A stretch of DNA of 37,675 nucleotides from contig CAYFUH010000014.1 of NCBI GenBank assembly GCA_964346355.1, positions 1-37,675 of the forward strand, in the 5' to 3' direction. Below, in pieces: positions 1-7,304 of the stretch; the first letter of the stretch is position 1; each line of letters starts with the position of its first letter. This DNA is from UBA6115 sp964346355. Its GTDB lineage: Bacteria; Bacillota; Clostridia; Christensenellales; Aristaeellaceae. The position numbers were made by a program, and so were the translations under genes. The notes beneath the pieces were generated by a model that did not search any database, was not told the DNA's origin, and was given only the letters and a program-made list of their open reading frames with translations.

Positions 1-628
1 TGATGTTCGCGCTGGCAGCGCGGCCGCCGCGCCAATCCTTCTTGGAGGGGCCGTCCACGGTCTTCTGGGTGGCGGTGGTGGCGTGCACGGTGGTCATCAG
101 GCCTTCCTTGATGCCGTACTTGTCATTGATCACCTTGGCCAGGGGGGCCAGGCAGTTGGTGGTGCAGGACGCGTTGGACACAACGACCATGTCCTTCTTG
201 TATTCCTTGTGGTTCACACCCATGACGAACATGGGGGTCTCTTTATCCTTGGCGGGCGCGGTGATGATGACCTTCTTGGCGCCGCCCTTTAAGTGCGCGC
301 TGGCCTTGGGGGTGTCGGTGAACACGCCGGTGGCGTCCGCGATGTACTCAGCGCCGGTTTCGCTCCACGGAATCTCCGCGGGGTCCATCTTGTCATACAC
401 CTTGATGACGTCGCCGTTGACAACCAGCTCGTTGGTTTCCTTGTTGGCTTTGACTTCGCCGTCAAACCGGCCGTGAACGGTGTCATACTTGATCATATAG
501 GCCATGTATTCAACATCGATAAAAGGATCGTTGATCGCGACGACCTTCAGCTCCTCCGGATGGTCCAAAGCTGAACTGAGCAGCAAACCGCCGATGCGGC
601 CAAACCCGTTAATACCAATTTTTACCAT
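1..628 (-). CDS. gap: Glyceraldehyde-3-phosphate dehydrogenase, type I, 3' end outside window
   Basis: Phosphorylating GAPDH of glycolysis: converts glyceraldehyde 3-phosphate, NAD+ and phosphate to 1,3-bisphosphoglycerate in the cytosol. Only the first 209 codons lie in the window; the family is usually about 335 residues, so roughly the last 125 are missing because the window ends. The N-terminal Rossmann motif GINGFGRIG is at residues 5-13. The catalytic motif SNASCTTNCLAP places the nucleophilic Cys at about residue 155, and the usual TVHATTATQ follows. The ATG at 626-628 has an AGGAGGG ribosome site at ideal spacing. It has its own sigma-A promoter with paired palindromes (see 670-718), so it is probably regulated separately. 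Family assignment is secure. Whether the missing C-terminus is intact cannot be seen. Confidence 0.96.
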   Translation of the reverse strand, partial: MVKIGINGFGRIGGLLLSSALDHPEELKVVAINDPFIDVEYMAYMIKYDTVHGRFDGEVKANKETNELVVNGDVIKVYDKMDPAEIPWSETGAEYIADATGVFTDTPKASAHLKGGAKKVIITAPAKDKETPMFVMGVNHKEYKKDMVVVSNASCTTNCLAPLAKVINDKYGIKEGLMTTVHATTATQKTVDGPSKKDWRGGRAASANI

Positions 629-669
629 GAGTCCCTCCTAATTTAATCAACCCGCAGGTTGGTGGTAGA

Positions 670-701
670 GTATCATTGATACCCAAATAATAGTATCATA
701 C
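670..701. promoter_or_regulatory. Two GTATC-type palindromes over the gap promoter (candidate operator)
   Basis: GTATCATTGATAC (670-682) is a 13-base palindrome with one central base, just downstream of the -10. GTATCATAC (693-701) is a 9-base palindrome that overlaps the -10. Their centres are 21 bases apart, about two helical turns, which suits a dimeric or tetrameric repressor. Which protein binds is unknown; a glycolytic-gene regulator is an inference. Confidence 0.45.
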
Positions 702-718
702 AATCCTCCCACATTCAA
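690..718 (-). promoter_or_regulatory. Sigma-A-type promoter of gap
   Basis: On the minus strand a -35 TTGAAT (713-718) and a -10 TACTAT (690-695) are separated by exactly 17 bases, about 60 bases upstream of the gap start codon. Placement by eye. Confidence 0.6.
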
Positions 719-719
719 G

Positions 720-947
720 GGCGGAATACGCGCCTGGCGGGCGAATTATGTCCCGGACGGGGGTGAGTTTGTCCTCTCATTGTTTTAGATAACCGCCCAG
801 CAGACATCGTCTAAAGGCCCCGCCGTATTGCAAACACAGCGTGCGGCCACAGCATAAACCCTGTCGCAGGCAGCAATCCCTGGTTTTTATTCGCAATCCT
901 CCTGACACCATGGACGCGTTGCATACCCCGCGCAAGGTGCACAGGGT
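720..947. other. Intergenic stretch with no recognisable feature
   Basis: Between the gap promoter and the terminator of the nucleotidase gene. The only open frame here (777-1052 minus) overlaps the 3' end of the nucleotidase gene, has no good ribosome site and a Cys/Arg-rich composition typical of a chance frame. I see no RNA gene or repeat. Confidence 0.5.
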
Positions 948-975
948 AAGAAAAGGCGCGGCCATCGCCGCGCCC
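948..975 (-). terminator. Intrinsic terminator of the 5'-nucleotidase gene
   Basis: Perfect 8-bp GC-rich stem GGCGCGGC / GCCGCGCC (955-962 with 967-974), 4-base loop, followed on the minus strand by TTTTCTT. Located just after the stop of the nucleotidase gene. Confidence 0.85.
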
Positions 976-996
976 AGTTGATCAGTCAGGTTACAC

Positions 997-2658
997 TTAT
1001 TTCTTAACCGTGATGCGCCCCTGCGGGTTGGCGTAATCCTCGCCCACCACACCGTCCAATACCTCGGTCACGAAGCGGACTAAGGCATCTTCCAGCGCCA
1101 AGCCGGTTTTATAGCCGCTGGTGGCGTTGGGATAGCGGAAGGCGTAGTAGGTGTCGCCGCCGGCTGCGGTAAAGTCATTGGTGGCGATGGTGTAGATAGC
1201 CTCCGGGTCAAAGGGCTGGCCGCCCACGCTTTCAATGGTCACGCGCGCACCGGGGTTCTTGGGCGCGAAATAGGTGGATTCGGGGTATTGCTCACCCTCC
1301 TCAAAGGGGACAGTGGTGTCAATGGTAAACACCATGCCGGCCACCTGCGGGAAGGCACCGATGGCCTTGGGGGTGGAGTGTGTCGCGGCTTCCAGAGCCT
1401 CCAGCAGCTCCGAGCCCTTCAACTCCAGCACGGATACCTCATTGCCAAAGGGGAAGACCGTCTTCATGTCGTTCATGCTGATGTCGCCAATCTCAATGCT
1501 GGCGCGAATGCCGCCGCCATTGGTGAGGGCAGCCTGGACATGGTCGCCCAGGGCCTGCTTGGCCGCCCACAGGATGGCGTCCGCGGCGAAGTCACCCAGG
1601 TTGGTCTCCTCGGTGCGGTTGCCGGGGTCACGGTCACCATTTAAGCGCACGGTGGTCTTGGCAAACACACGGCTCAGCTCTTCCTTCACAGCCACGTCAG
1701 CGGCGGTGACCAAGGCGTCAATCTCCGGGTCCAGTTTGGCAGTCAGAATTGCGGAATACACCGCGCCGTCCTGCTCAACCGTCGCAGATTTTTTGATGGA
1801 GTTAAAGAGGGAGGCGGTCAGCTTGCCGTCCTCAAAGACGACAACGCCCAGGTTCTTCCCATGGTAGCCGGTGGAGACCACCAGGGTCTCGCCCACCATC
1901 TCGCCCTTTTCAAGCAGGGTATGGCTGTGGCCGTCAATTAACAGGTGAATGCCCTTGACCTTTTCCAATACGTCAACAGAGCGGTTGGGTGCGCTTTCCC
2001 CGTCCATGCCCAGGTGGCTTAAGAGGATGATGAAATCAGCGCCCGCTTCGGTCAATTCGGCAACCTGCTTTTCGGCCACTTCAATGAGTTGGTCACCCTG
2101 CAAAAAGTCAATCCCGCGGACCTTGTCCGGGTGCGCCTTGGTGAGGGTTTCAGGGGTGGTCAGGCCAAAGACGCCGACCTTCATGCCGTTTGGCATCTCG
2201 AAGATCTTGTTGGCCTCAAACACTAACTCCTGGCTCAAGTGGTCTACGATGTTCGCGGCCAGGAAGGGGAATTTGGCTTCGCCCGCCAGCCGCTTCAAGT
2301 TGTCAACACCCCAGTCAAACTCATGGTTGCCCATGGTCATGGCGTGATAGCCAACTGCGTTTAAGAAGGTAATGGCGTTTTTGCCCTGCTCCAGGTTCAC
2401 AAGCGGTGTGCCCTGGGAGGCGTCGCCCGCGTCCAGCAGCAGCACGCTGTCGCCCGCCGCCTCCAAATCCTTCTTATACTGGGAAATGGCCGCATAGCCA
2501 AGGTATCCGCCAACCGGGTCGGCGACCGCGCGCCCGTGCACGTCATTGGTGTGCAGGATGACGAGTTTGCCTTTTGGCGCTTCCTCCGCCATGACCAGCG
2601 AGGTCAGGCTCAGCAACATTGCCAGCGAGAGCAGAAGCGCAAGGATGCGTTTCTTCAT
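997..2658 (-). CDS. Secreted bifunctional 5'-nucleotidase / UshA-type metallophosphatase
   Basis: Extracellular hydrolase that removes phosphate from nucleoside 5'-monophosphates (UshA/YfkN/CD73 family), scavenging nucleosides and phosphate outside the cell. Residues 1-24 form a signal peptide. The calcineurin-like metal domain follows: HTNDVHG (36-42, metal ligands D39 and H41), DAGD (76-79) and MGNHEFDWG (109-117), then GHSH near residue 245. The C-terminal nucleotide-binding 5_nucleotid_C domain is marked by NGGGIRAS and later by TNDFTAAGGD. At 553 residues it has the normal length for the two-domain family. There is no LPXTG or S-layer domain, so it is probably released or loosely wall-bound. 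AAAGGTGG precedes the ATG. It stands alone between two terminators. Exact substrate preference is not predictable from sequence. Confidence 0.93.
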   Translation of the reverse strand: MKKRILALLLSLAMLLSLTSLVMAEEAPKGKLVILHTNDVHGRAVADPVGGYLGYAAISQYKKDLEAAGDSVLLLDAGDASQGTPLVNLEQGKNAITFLNAVGYHAMTMGNHEFDWGVDNLKRLAGEAKFPFLAANIVDHLSQELVFEANKIFEMPNGMKVGVFGLTTPETLTKAHPDKVRGIDFLQGDQLIEVAEKQVAELTEAGADFIILLSHLGMDGESAPNRSVDVLEKVKGIHLLIDGHSHTLLEKGEMVGETLVVSTGYHGKNLGVVVFEDGKLTASLFNSIKKSATVEQDGAVYSAILTAKLDPEIDALVTAADVAVKEELSRVFAKTTVRLNGDRDPGNRTEETNLGDFAADAILWAAKQALGDHVQAALTNGGGIRASIEIGDISMNDMKTVFPFGNEVSVLELKGSELLEALEAATHSTPKAIGAFPQVAGMVFTIDTTVPFEEGEQYPESTYFAPKNPGARVTIESVGGQPFDPEAIYTIATNDFTAAGGDTYYAFRYPNATSGYKTGLALEDALVRFVTEVLDGVVGEDYANPQGRITVKK

Positions 2659-2683
2659 TTTGTTGTACCACCTTTCATTATTT

Positions 2684-2700
2684 CCTGAAGTTGCTTCAGG
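2684..2700. repeat. Inverted repeat in the leader of the nucleotidase gene
   Basis: CCTGAAG / CTTCAGG, 7-bp arms with a 3-base centre (2684-2690 and 2694-2700), about 25 bases before the nucleotidase start codon. It could be an operator or a small leader hairpin. I could not assign a convincing -35/-10 pair for this gene. Confidence 0.45.
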
Positions 2701-2743
2701 TATATCATATTTAGTATACCCGTTGACCGGTTTGTATAATCAC

Positions 2744-2777
2744 CAAAAATGACCAGCCTGCAAGAGGACAGGCTGGT
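2744..2777 (-). terminator. Terminator of the sigma-factor operon
   Basis: Perfect 9-bp stem ACCAGCCTG / CAGGCTGGT (2752-2760 with 2769-2777), 8-base loop. On the minus strand it is followed by CATTTTTGG, and a short T run also sits on the plus side. It lies between the 738-residue gene and the nucleotidase gene. Confidence 0.8.
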
Positions 2778-2826
2778 TTTTGACACCCCATTGTGCAATA
2801 TCAGGCTGACGGAACCCAACCTGCTC

Positions 2827-5043
2827 TCATTGCCCTTCCTGGGTCATGAGGGCCAGCCGGTTATCGGCTTCCTTGATAAACTGCTCCAGGGTAAAGCTGC
2901 CGTCCAGGTAGATGAAAAATAAATCCATCAAGCCGGCAGACAGCACGGTTTGCTGGTAAGCCCCGGGTACATAGGCAGCCGCCATCATCTCCCGGATCTC
3001 CTGGCGTTCCTTTGCTGTAATCAGGTATTTCAAGGCGCTGTCCGCATCCGCGATGCGCTGCTTCTCTGTCTCAATCAACTGGGTAAAGATGGCGACGTTT
3101 TCACCTGCGGCTACTCGCTCCTGCAGGTTCTTTACCTGCTGGTGGGCCATGGCCAATTTTTCTTCAAAGGCTGGGTCTAAAACACCATCCGGATATGCAT
3201 CCGGCATCAAGGTGATCCGGGTTTCCCAGTTCAAACTGCGGGCCGTGGCAGCGATGACCTGGGCGGCCTCCTGTTTGCGCTGGCTGAAGGGGTTGATCAT
3301 AAGTACTGTCACCCGGGCTTTGAGGGCGGGGGAGAGGCCTGCGTCCGCTTTGAGGATCAGGGGCATGTTGTTCTCGTGACCTGCCACCTGGTGCATCAAA
3401 CTTGGTTGAAAGGGCATCAAGCCCTGGAACAGCAGGTACTCAAAGAAGGGGTTGTCAGCGGCCTGGCTTTTTTCAAAGGCTCGGGTGTCCATCAGGTCCA
3501 CCGCCTCCATCATCCGGCGAAACAGCGGGCTGTCAAAACGCAATTCCTGGCTCATGCTCAGCACATGGTCCACATACAGGTCATAGCCCAGGCGCTTCAA
3601 ATATCTTTTGTCGCCCAAGTTTAACAGGGTTTCGGCATGGCTGCTGTACAGCCCGGCGGCCCAGCTTTGGTAAAAATCGCAAAGCGCAAAATAATCTGCC
3701 GGAACCGTGAGCTGCAGCCTGTTAAAACTGGCGGGGCTATGGCTTAAGGTTTCTGTTTCCAGGTTCACAGGCAGGGCATAGATTCCCTCGTTCATTGTCA
3801 CCCATTCCAAAATGGCGGGGTACATGCTGTTCACCGTGTTCTTTACGCCGTCGTCACCGGCTATGTTCTCCGCATAGCCCTTTTCAATCAGAACCCGCAG
3901 GTTGTTGTCAATGCTATCCAGCACAAAAATGTCCACGCTGTCATCCCGGGATAGCAGGCGCTGCATCAGTTCTGTTTGAGGGATGCAGTAGCTGCCCGGC
4001 TGGCTGACGCTCTGGATTTGAAGGCTGATGCCATTTAAGCGGGCAGCAGCCTTGTTAATCGCCCGGGATTCCGCAAATTGCTGGTGTCCCAGGATGATCA
4101 CTTGCACCTTATCGCCATAGGTTTTCTGCGTTTGAAACAGGCAAATACCCGAACTGGTCAGGGCGGCCAGCAAATTCTCCTCCACCATGACGAGGGCAGG
4201 GGTACTGCCGTAGTTGGGGGAATCAAAGCCGGCAGCAGCGCCAATCAGGTCCGCGATTTTCTGGCCATTCTCCCCCGGCGTTCCCCTGTACAGGGCGTTT
4301 TGCCCAAGCCAGTACATCATGCCGCTGCCGGGATGGTGCAGAAAGGAGGCGGTGTTGTCGTCCCAGGCGCTGTCTTGCAGACTGCCCAAAGGTTGCAGGC
4401 TTCCGCTGTCCGGCTGATAGCGAAATAGGCTGGCAGATGCGTCCAGGCTCAGGAAGGCTCCGTCCTTCTCTGGGGTGAGGGCAATCAGGGCAGGGGTTTG
4501 CTTGAACGCGGTCAGGCTGCCATCCTTCAGGTCAAAGCGCACCGTCCTGGTTGTCCGTCCCCCGCCATGATGTATGCCCCAGATGAACCCCTGATGCAAG
4601 ACCAGGCTCCTGGGGGCATTGACATTGTAGGCATCCTCCCGGAAATCCGACCAGGCAAGGGCAAGTCCCTCTCCAATTTGCAGGCTGCCGCCATCATCCG
4701 CCAAGGGGTAGAGCATGCCCGTTAAGGTATTGAGCCCATACAGCGTATCCCCCTCTGATAACAGTTGATGGAAGAGCACGTCCCCTTCCTGAGCCAATTG
4801 GGGGTGCTTCATGGGCAGAATCAGGCTGGCGTCTGTGTCGCCCCGCTGCCAACGGTGCAAACCCCGCAGGGACTTAATGTACAGCCGCTGCTTGCTGGCG
4901 GCGATGGACTGGACATGAAGGCTTTGGTCCAACACCTCGTCCAGCATCAGGATGGCGGGAACAACGTCCGGAGATTCGGCTTGAACCAAGGAGTGGGGCA
5001 AAAGCATGGCAGCGCAAAATAAAGCTATCAATAAGCGTTTCAT
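2827..5043 (-). CDS. Secreted fusion of a propeller-like sensor region and an extracellular solute-binding domain
   Basis: 738 residues with an N-terminal signal peptide (about 1-22, ending LVQAE) and no lipobox Cys. Residues about 30-305 contain repeated short beta-rich units of the type ...G..LYGLNTLTG.LYPL..., resembling a beta-propeller. From about 313 onward (KVQVIILGHQQF) the pattern is that of a family 1-like extracellular solute-binding protein: IDIFVLDS-like segment, ALPVNLE, long helical hinge region. No ABC permease or ATPase genes are adjacent, so a transport role is doubtful. As the last gene of an operon with an ECF sigma factor and a DUF4179-type protein, it may be an extracellular ligand sensor or an effector of that pathway; this is inference. 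AGGAGG precedes the ATG, 26 bases after the upstream gene. Specific ligand unknown. Confidence 0.72.
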   Translation of the reverse strand: MKRLLIALFCAAMLLPHSLVQAESPDVVPAILMLDEVLDQSLHVQSIAASKQRLYIKSLRGLHRWQRGDTDASLILPMKHPQLAQEGDVLFHQLLSEGDTLYGLNTLTGMLYPLADDGGSLQIGEGLALAWSDFREDAYNVNAPRSLVLHQGFIWGIHHGGGRTTRTVRFDLKDGSLTAFKQTPALIALTPEKDGAFLSLDASASLFRYQPDSGSLQPLGSLQDSAWDDNTASFLHHPGSGMMYWLGQNALYRGTPGENGQKIADLIGAAAGFDSPNYGSTPALVMVEENLLAALTSSGICLFQTQKTYGDKVQVIILGHQQFAESRAINKAAARLNGISLQIQSVSQPGSYCIPQTELMQRLLSRDDSVDIFVLDSIDNNLRVLIEKGYAENIAGDDGVKNTVNSMYPAILEWVTMNEGIYALPVNLETETLSHSPASFNRLQLTVPADYFALCDFYQSWAAGLYSSHAETLLNLGDKRYLKRLGYDLYVDHVLSMSQELRFDSPLFRRMMEAVDLMDTRAFEKSQAADNPFFEYLLFQGLMPFQPSLMHQVAGHENNMPLILKADAGLSPALKARVTVLMINPFSQRKQEAAQVIAATARSLNWETRITLMPDAYPDGVLDPAFEEKLAMAHQQVKNLQERVAAGENVAIFTQLIETEKQRIADADSALKYLITAKERQEIREMMAAAYVPGAYQQTVLSAGLMDLFFIYLDGSFTLEQFIKEADNRLALMTQEGQ

Positions 5044-5069
5044 GGGTTCCTCCTATATTATTTGAAGCA

Positions 5070-6290
5070 TTAGGGAATCAGTGACAAGGCTTCGCTGGGC
5101 TGTTCGTTGCCGTGGTCGTATTCCGGTATAAGCACCAAGGTTTGCGGAATATCCGGGCATTGAAAGCCCAGCTGAACACGCATGCCGCTGTCTTCCAATT
5201 GGAAGGAGCCCTCAATCATCCTGCTGCGCACGCCGTTGGCGTACAGGGCAAAGCCGGTGATGCGCCCTGTGGGGGCTTCGCTGTCTGTTGCCCCGGTGTC
5301 CAGGATGTCTGTGATGTTGCCCTTTGTGGGGCTGACAAACAGGTCTACCTTGATGTCCACTGTGCCTACCTTGGCTTGGGCCTCAATCTGATAAAGGTCA
5401 AAATGGCCTTTTGTGGTGTAGATTGTTGCCGAGTTGTCCTTTTGAATATGAATGTGCAGGGGAATGGCATCCCGGCTGCCCCCGGGCAACAGATATGCAG
5501 TAGTATGGGTTAGGTAGTACGTCCTGGTTTCCCGGTACAACTGCAAGGTGATATCAAGGCTTTCCTGATTCCGGGCAGCCTGCGGCAATGGGCGTTCAAA
5601 CTCCGCAAAGGCGATATGACTGCCGCGTTCATCATGCTCCAGGTTCCCCTGGTCAGGGTAGAGCGCTGCGCCATCCTCCAACTGTGCGCTGTCAGCCAGG
5701 TATTGGGTGGTGAGGGTAAAACGTACCCAGCCCTGGTCCGCGCGCTGCTTATCAATCTCATCCCAAGCTACCTGACCCAGCAAGTCATGAAGCAACAGCT
5801 TCACATCCTCTTCATGCAGTTGCCTGGATGCCTGCAAATCCTGCTCAGTCGGCGCCTGCCTATGCATTTGAACCCTGGCAAGCCTGCCTTCCTTTGCTGA
5901 GAGCTGATAGCTGATGTACAGGGACTCCCCGTTGTAATGGGCTTGGTCCAGGGTAAACACGGTGTCGGGGAAGCCTTTGGCAGCATCCCCGGGAATTAAA
6001 ATGTGTTTGTTGTAAGTTGTGGAGGTCAGGCTGAGTTGGTAGAGTTTCCGGTCATCATGGGCTCTTTGGGCGAACTGTCCAAACACCCCCATATTGGCAG
6101 CGATGGCCGCGGATAACCCCATAAGAATCAGGACAATGGCCAAAACCAGGGCCAAGCTGTACCGCTTTCTTCCGGTTTTCACAGGCGCCCGTATCAGGTC
6201 CTGAAGCAGTGCATCCAGGCGTGCCTCATACCCCTCCTTGGGCGTGTGCTGCCGGGCTTTGATCAGCTGCTTGATAGTAGTTTCAGGCAT
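5070..6290 (-). CDS. DUF4179-type single-pass membrane protein, probable regulator of the adjacent ECF sigma factor
   Basis: 406 residues: cytoplasmic N-terminus (1-43), one transmembrane helix (about 44-66, YSLALVLAIVLILMGLSA) and a large extracytoplasmic beta-rich region of about 340 residues. The layout and the sequence after the helix (ANMGVFGQFAQ) fit the DUF4179/DUF5643 proteins that commonly sit directly downstream of ECF sigma genes in Bacillota, where they are thought to act as anti-sigma factors. Its start overlaps the sigma gene by 8 bases, so translation is probably coupled. The short cytoplasmic segment would be the sigma-contacting part and the outer region the sensor; this is inferred. 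It does not show the HxxxCxxC zinc motif of classical anti-sigma factors. Confidence 0.78.
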   Translation of the reverse strand: MPETTIKQLIKARQHTPKEGYEARLDALLQDLIRAPVKTGRKRYSLALVLAIVLILMGLSAAIAANMGVFGQFAQRAHDDRKLYQLSLTSTTYNKHILIPGDAAKGFPDTVFTLDQAHYNGESLYISYQLSAKEGRLARVQMHRQAPTEQDLQASRQLHEEDVKLLLHDLLGQVAWDEIDKQRADQGWVRFTLTTQYLADSAQLEDGAALYPDQGNLEHDERGSHIAFAEFERPLPQAARNQESLDITLQLYRETRTYYLTHTTAYLLPGGSRDAIPLHIHIQKDNSATIYTTKGHFDLYQIEAQAKVGTVDIKVDLFVSPTKGNITDILDTGATDSEAPTGRITGFALYANGVRSRMIEGSFQLEDSGMRVQLGFQCPDIPQTLVLIPEYDHGNEQPSEALSLIP

Positions 6291-6777
6291 GGCCGCTGTC
6301 CTCCTGTGTGATGTCCTGTTTCAGCCTCTTCAGGGTTCGCCCGATGGTGACGGATACGCTCCCCCGGGGCAGACGCAGCAGCCGGGCGATTTCTGACACC
6401 TCCATGTTTTCGCCGTAGCGCAGCTGCATCATCAGGCGGGCTTTGGGGGGCAGGTGGTTTAAGTACATCCAGATGGGGGTTTCCTCCGGGCTTTGGTGCA
6501 TGTTGTCCAAATCCGGCGCTTCCGCCGGGCTTTCCCATTTTCTTTTACGTGTCAAGTCATAGCTGGCGTTGATGACAGCCCGCATCAGGTAGGACTTGAT
6601 GCTCGCCCAATCTTTGATCTTTTGAATGCGGCAATAGCAGTTGGTCACAGCGGTGGATACGGCGTCCTCTGCGTCAGCATCTGAGGGCAGGATGCTCCTT
6701 GCAGCCCTGAACAAAGCCAGGGAGTGTTCTCTCACTGCCTGCACAAACAGATCATCCAGGGTGTCCTTGTCGGTCAT
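6283..6777 (-). CDS. ECF-family RNA polymerase sigma factor
   Basis: 164 residues, standard ECF size. Region 2 spans about residues 10-80, with a diverged DADAEDAV (33-40) where DAEDLVQ is usual and the -10 reading helix around KDWASIKSYLMRAVINASYD. Region 4 (about 108-152) has the helix-turn-helix MEVSEIARLLRLPRGSVSVTIGR, written in two parts here: MEVSEIARLL (125-134) and RLPRGSVSVTIGR. It directs polymerase to a small set of promoters, probably including its own. A spaced TGTTGCC/CGTCTAAT pair lies upstream. First gene of a three-gene operon with the membrane regulator (overlap 8 bases) and the secreted sensor-like protein. The start ATG has an AAGGAG site. Confidence 0.9.
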   Translation of the reverse strand: MTDKDTLDDLFVQAVREHSLALFRAARSILPSDADAEDAVSTAVTNCYCRIQKIKDWASIKSYLMRAVINASYDLTRKRKWESPAEAPDLDNMHQSPEETPIWMYLNHLPPKARLMMQLRYGENMEVSEIARLLRLPRGSVSVTIGRTLKRLKQDITQEDSGHA

Positions 6778-6794
6778 TGGTACTCCTTGCGTCG

Positions 6795-6806
6795 GTATCG
6801 CGATAC
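6795..6806. promoter_or_regulatory. Perfect 12-bp palindrome GTATCGCGATAC in the sigma leader
   Basis: Lies between the candidate ECF promoter and the ribosome site of the sigma gene. A perfect palindrome at this place may be an operator. Its GTATC/GATAC arms resemble those over the gap promoter; whether the same protein binds both is speculative. Confidence 0.4.
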
Positions 6807-6810
6807 ACCT

Positions 6811-6841
6811 ATTAGACGGCTGACAGGTTCATTTGGCAACA
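6811..6841 (-). promoter_or_regulatory. Candidate ECF-type autoregulated promoter of the sigma operon
   Basis: On the minus strand TGTTGCC (6835-6841) and CGTCTAAT (6811-6818) are separated by 16 bases. A CGTC-type -10 and a TG..CC-type -35 are typical of ECF-recognised promoters and unlike the sigma-A promoters elsewhere in the window. Confidence 0.55.
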
Positions 6842-6849
6842 TGGGCAAC

Positions 6850-6877
6850 AAAAAAAGTCCGCCACCTGGACGAACTT
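6850..6877 (-). terminator. Intrinsic terminator of rpsU
   Basis: 9-bp stem (6855-6863 with 6869-6877, two G-U pairs), 5-base loop, followed by seven T on the minus strand. It ends only about 9 bases before the -35 of the sigma operon promoter. Confidence 0.8.
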
Positions 6878-6893
6878 CTTTTGATTAACCGGA

Positions 6894-7067
6894 TTAATAC
6901 TTCCGCTTGCGCGCGGCTTCCGCCTTCTTCTTGCGTTTCACGCTGGGCTTCTCATAATGCTCGCGTTTGCGGACTTCTGCTAACACGCCGCTGCGCGCGC
7001 ACTGGCGCTTAAAGCGTTTCAACGCGCTTTCTAGCGTTTCGTTTTCCTTCACACGGATCTCAGACAC
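6894..7067 (-). CDS. rpsU: 30S ribosomal protein bS21
   Basis: 57-residue small-subunit protein that helps initiation at the mRNA 3'-anti-SD region. Sequence starts SEIRVKENETLESALKRFKR and ends in the usual Lys/Arg-rich tail (KRKKKAEAARKRKY), full family length. The start is GTG at 7065-7067, preceded by a run of G (GGGGGG) as ribosome site. An upstream in-frame ATG would add 48 residues with no family similarity and is rejected. Own promoter (7137-7165) and terminator make it a monocistronic unit. Confidence 0.95.
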   Translation of the reverse strand: MSEIRVKENETLESALKRFKRQCARSGVLAEVRKREHYEKPSVKRKKKAEAARKRKY

Positions 7068-7136
7068 TGTTTTCCCCCCCTTCGCACATCTCGCCTGGCT
7101 GGGCCGTATAAAACGGCGGATGGCGACCGTATGGCT

Positions 7137-7165
7137 ATTATAACCACAGACCAAAGGCGCGTCAA
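7137..7165 (-). promoter_or_regulatory. Strong sigma-A promoter of rpsU
   Basis: TTGACG (7160-7165) and TATAAT (7137-7142) with a 17-base spacer on the minus strand, near-consensus as expected for a ribosomal protein gene. The leader is about 65 bases. Confidence 0.8.
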
Positions 7166-7244
7166 CCGTGAAAGCATTAATTTTATGGTAACAAGCCATC
7201 AGGATGCGCACATTTTAAAGGCGCCATCAGCTGTCTGCGCTTCG

Positions 7245-7273
7245 TTGACAAGCGCCTGCTTGCCCAGTAAACT
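7245..7273 (+). promoter_or_regulatory. Sigma-A promoter of the flavoprotein gene
   Basis: Consensus TTGACA (7245-7250), 17-base spacer, TAAACT (7268-7273). It diverges from the rpsU promoter, with the two -35 boxes about 80 bases apart. Confidence 0.7.
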
Positions 7274-7304
7274 TGGGGTATCCAAGCACGTGTGAGGGAT
7301 GAGT

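Noticed and set aside
777..1052. Possible 91-residue gene after the nucleotidase
   Set aside because: Overlaps the nucleotidase 3' end and its terminator, has no ribosome site, and is Cys/Arg-rich with no pattern of a real protein.
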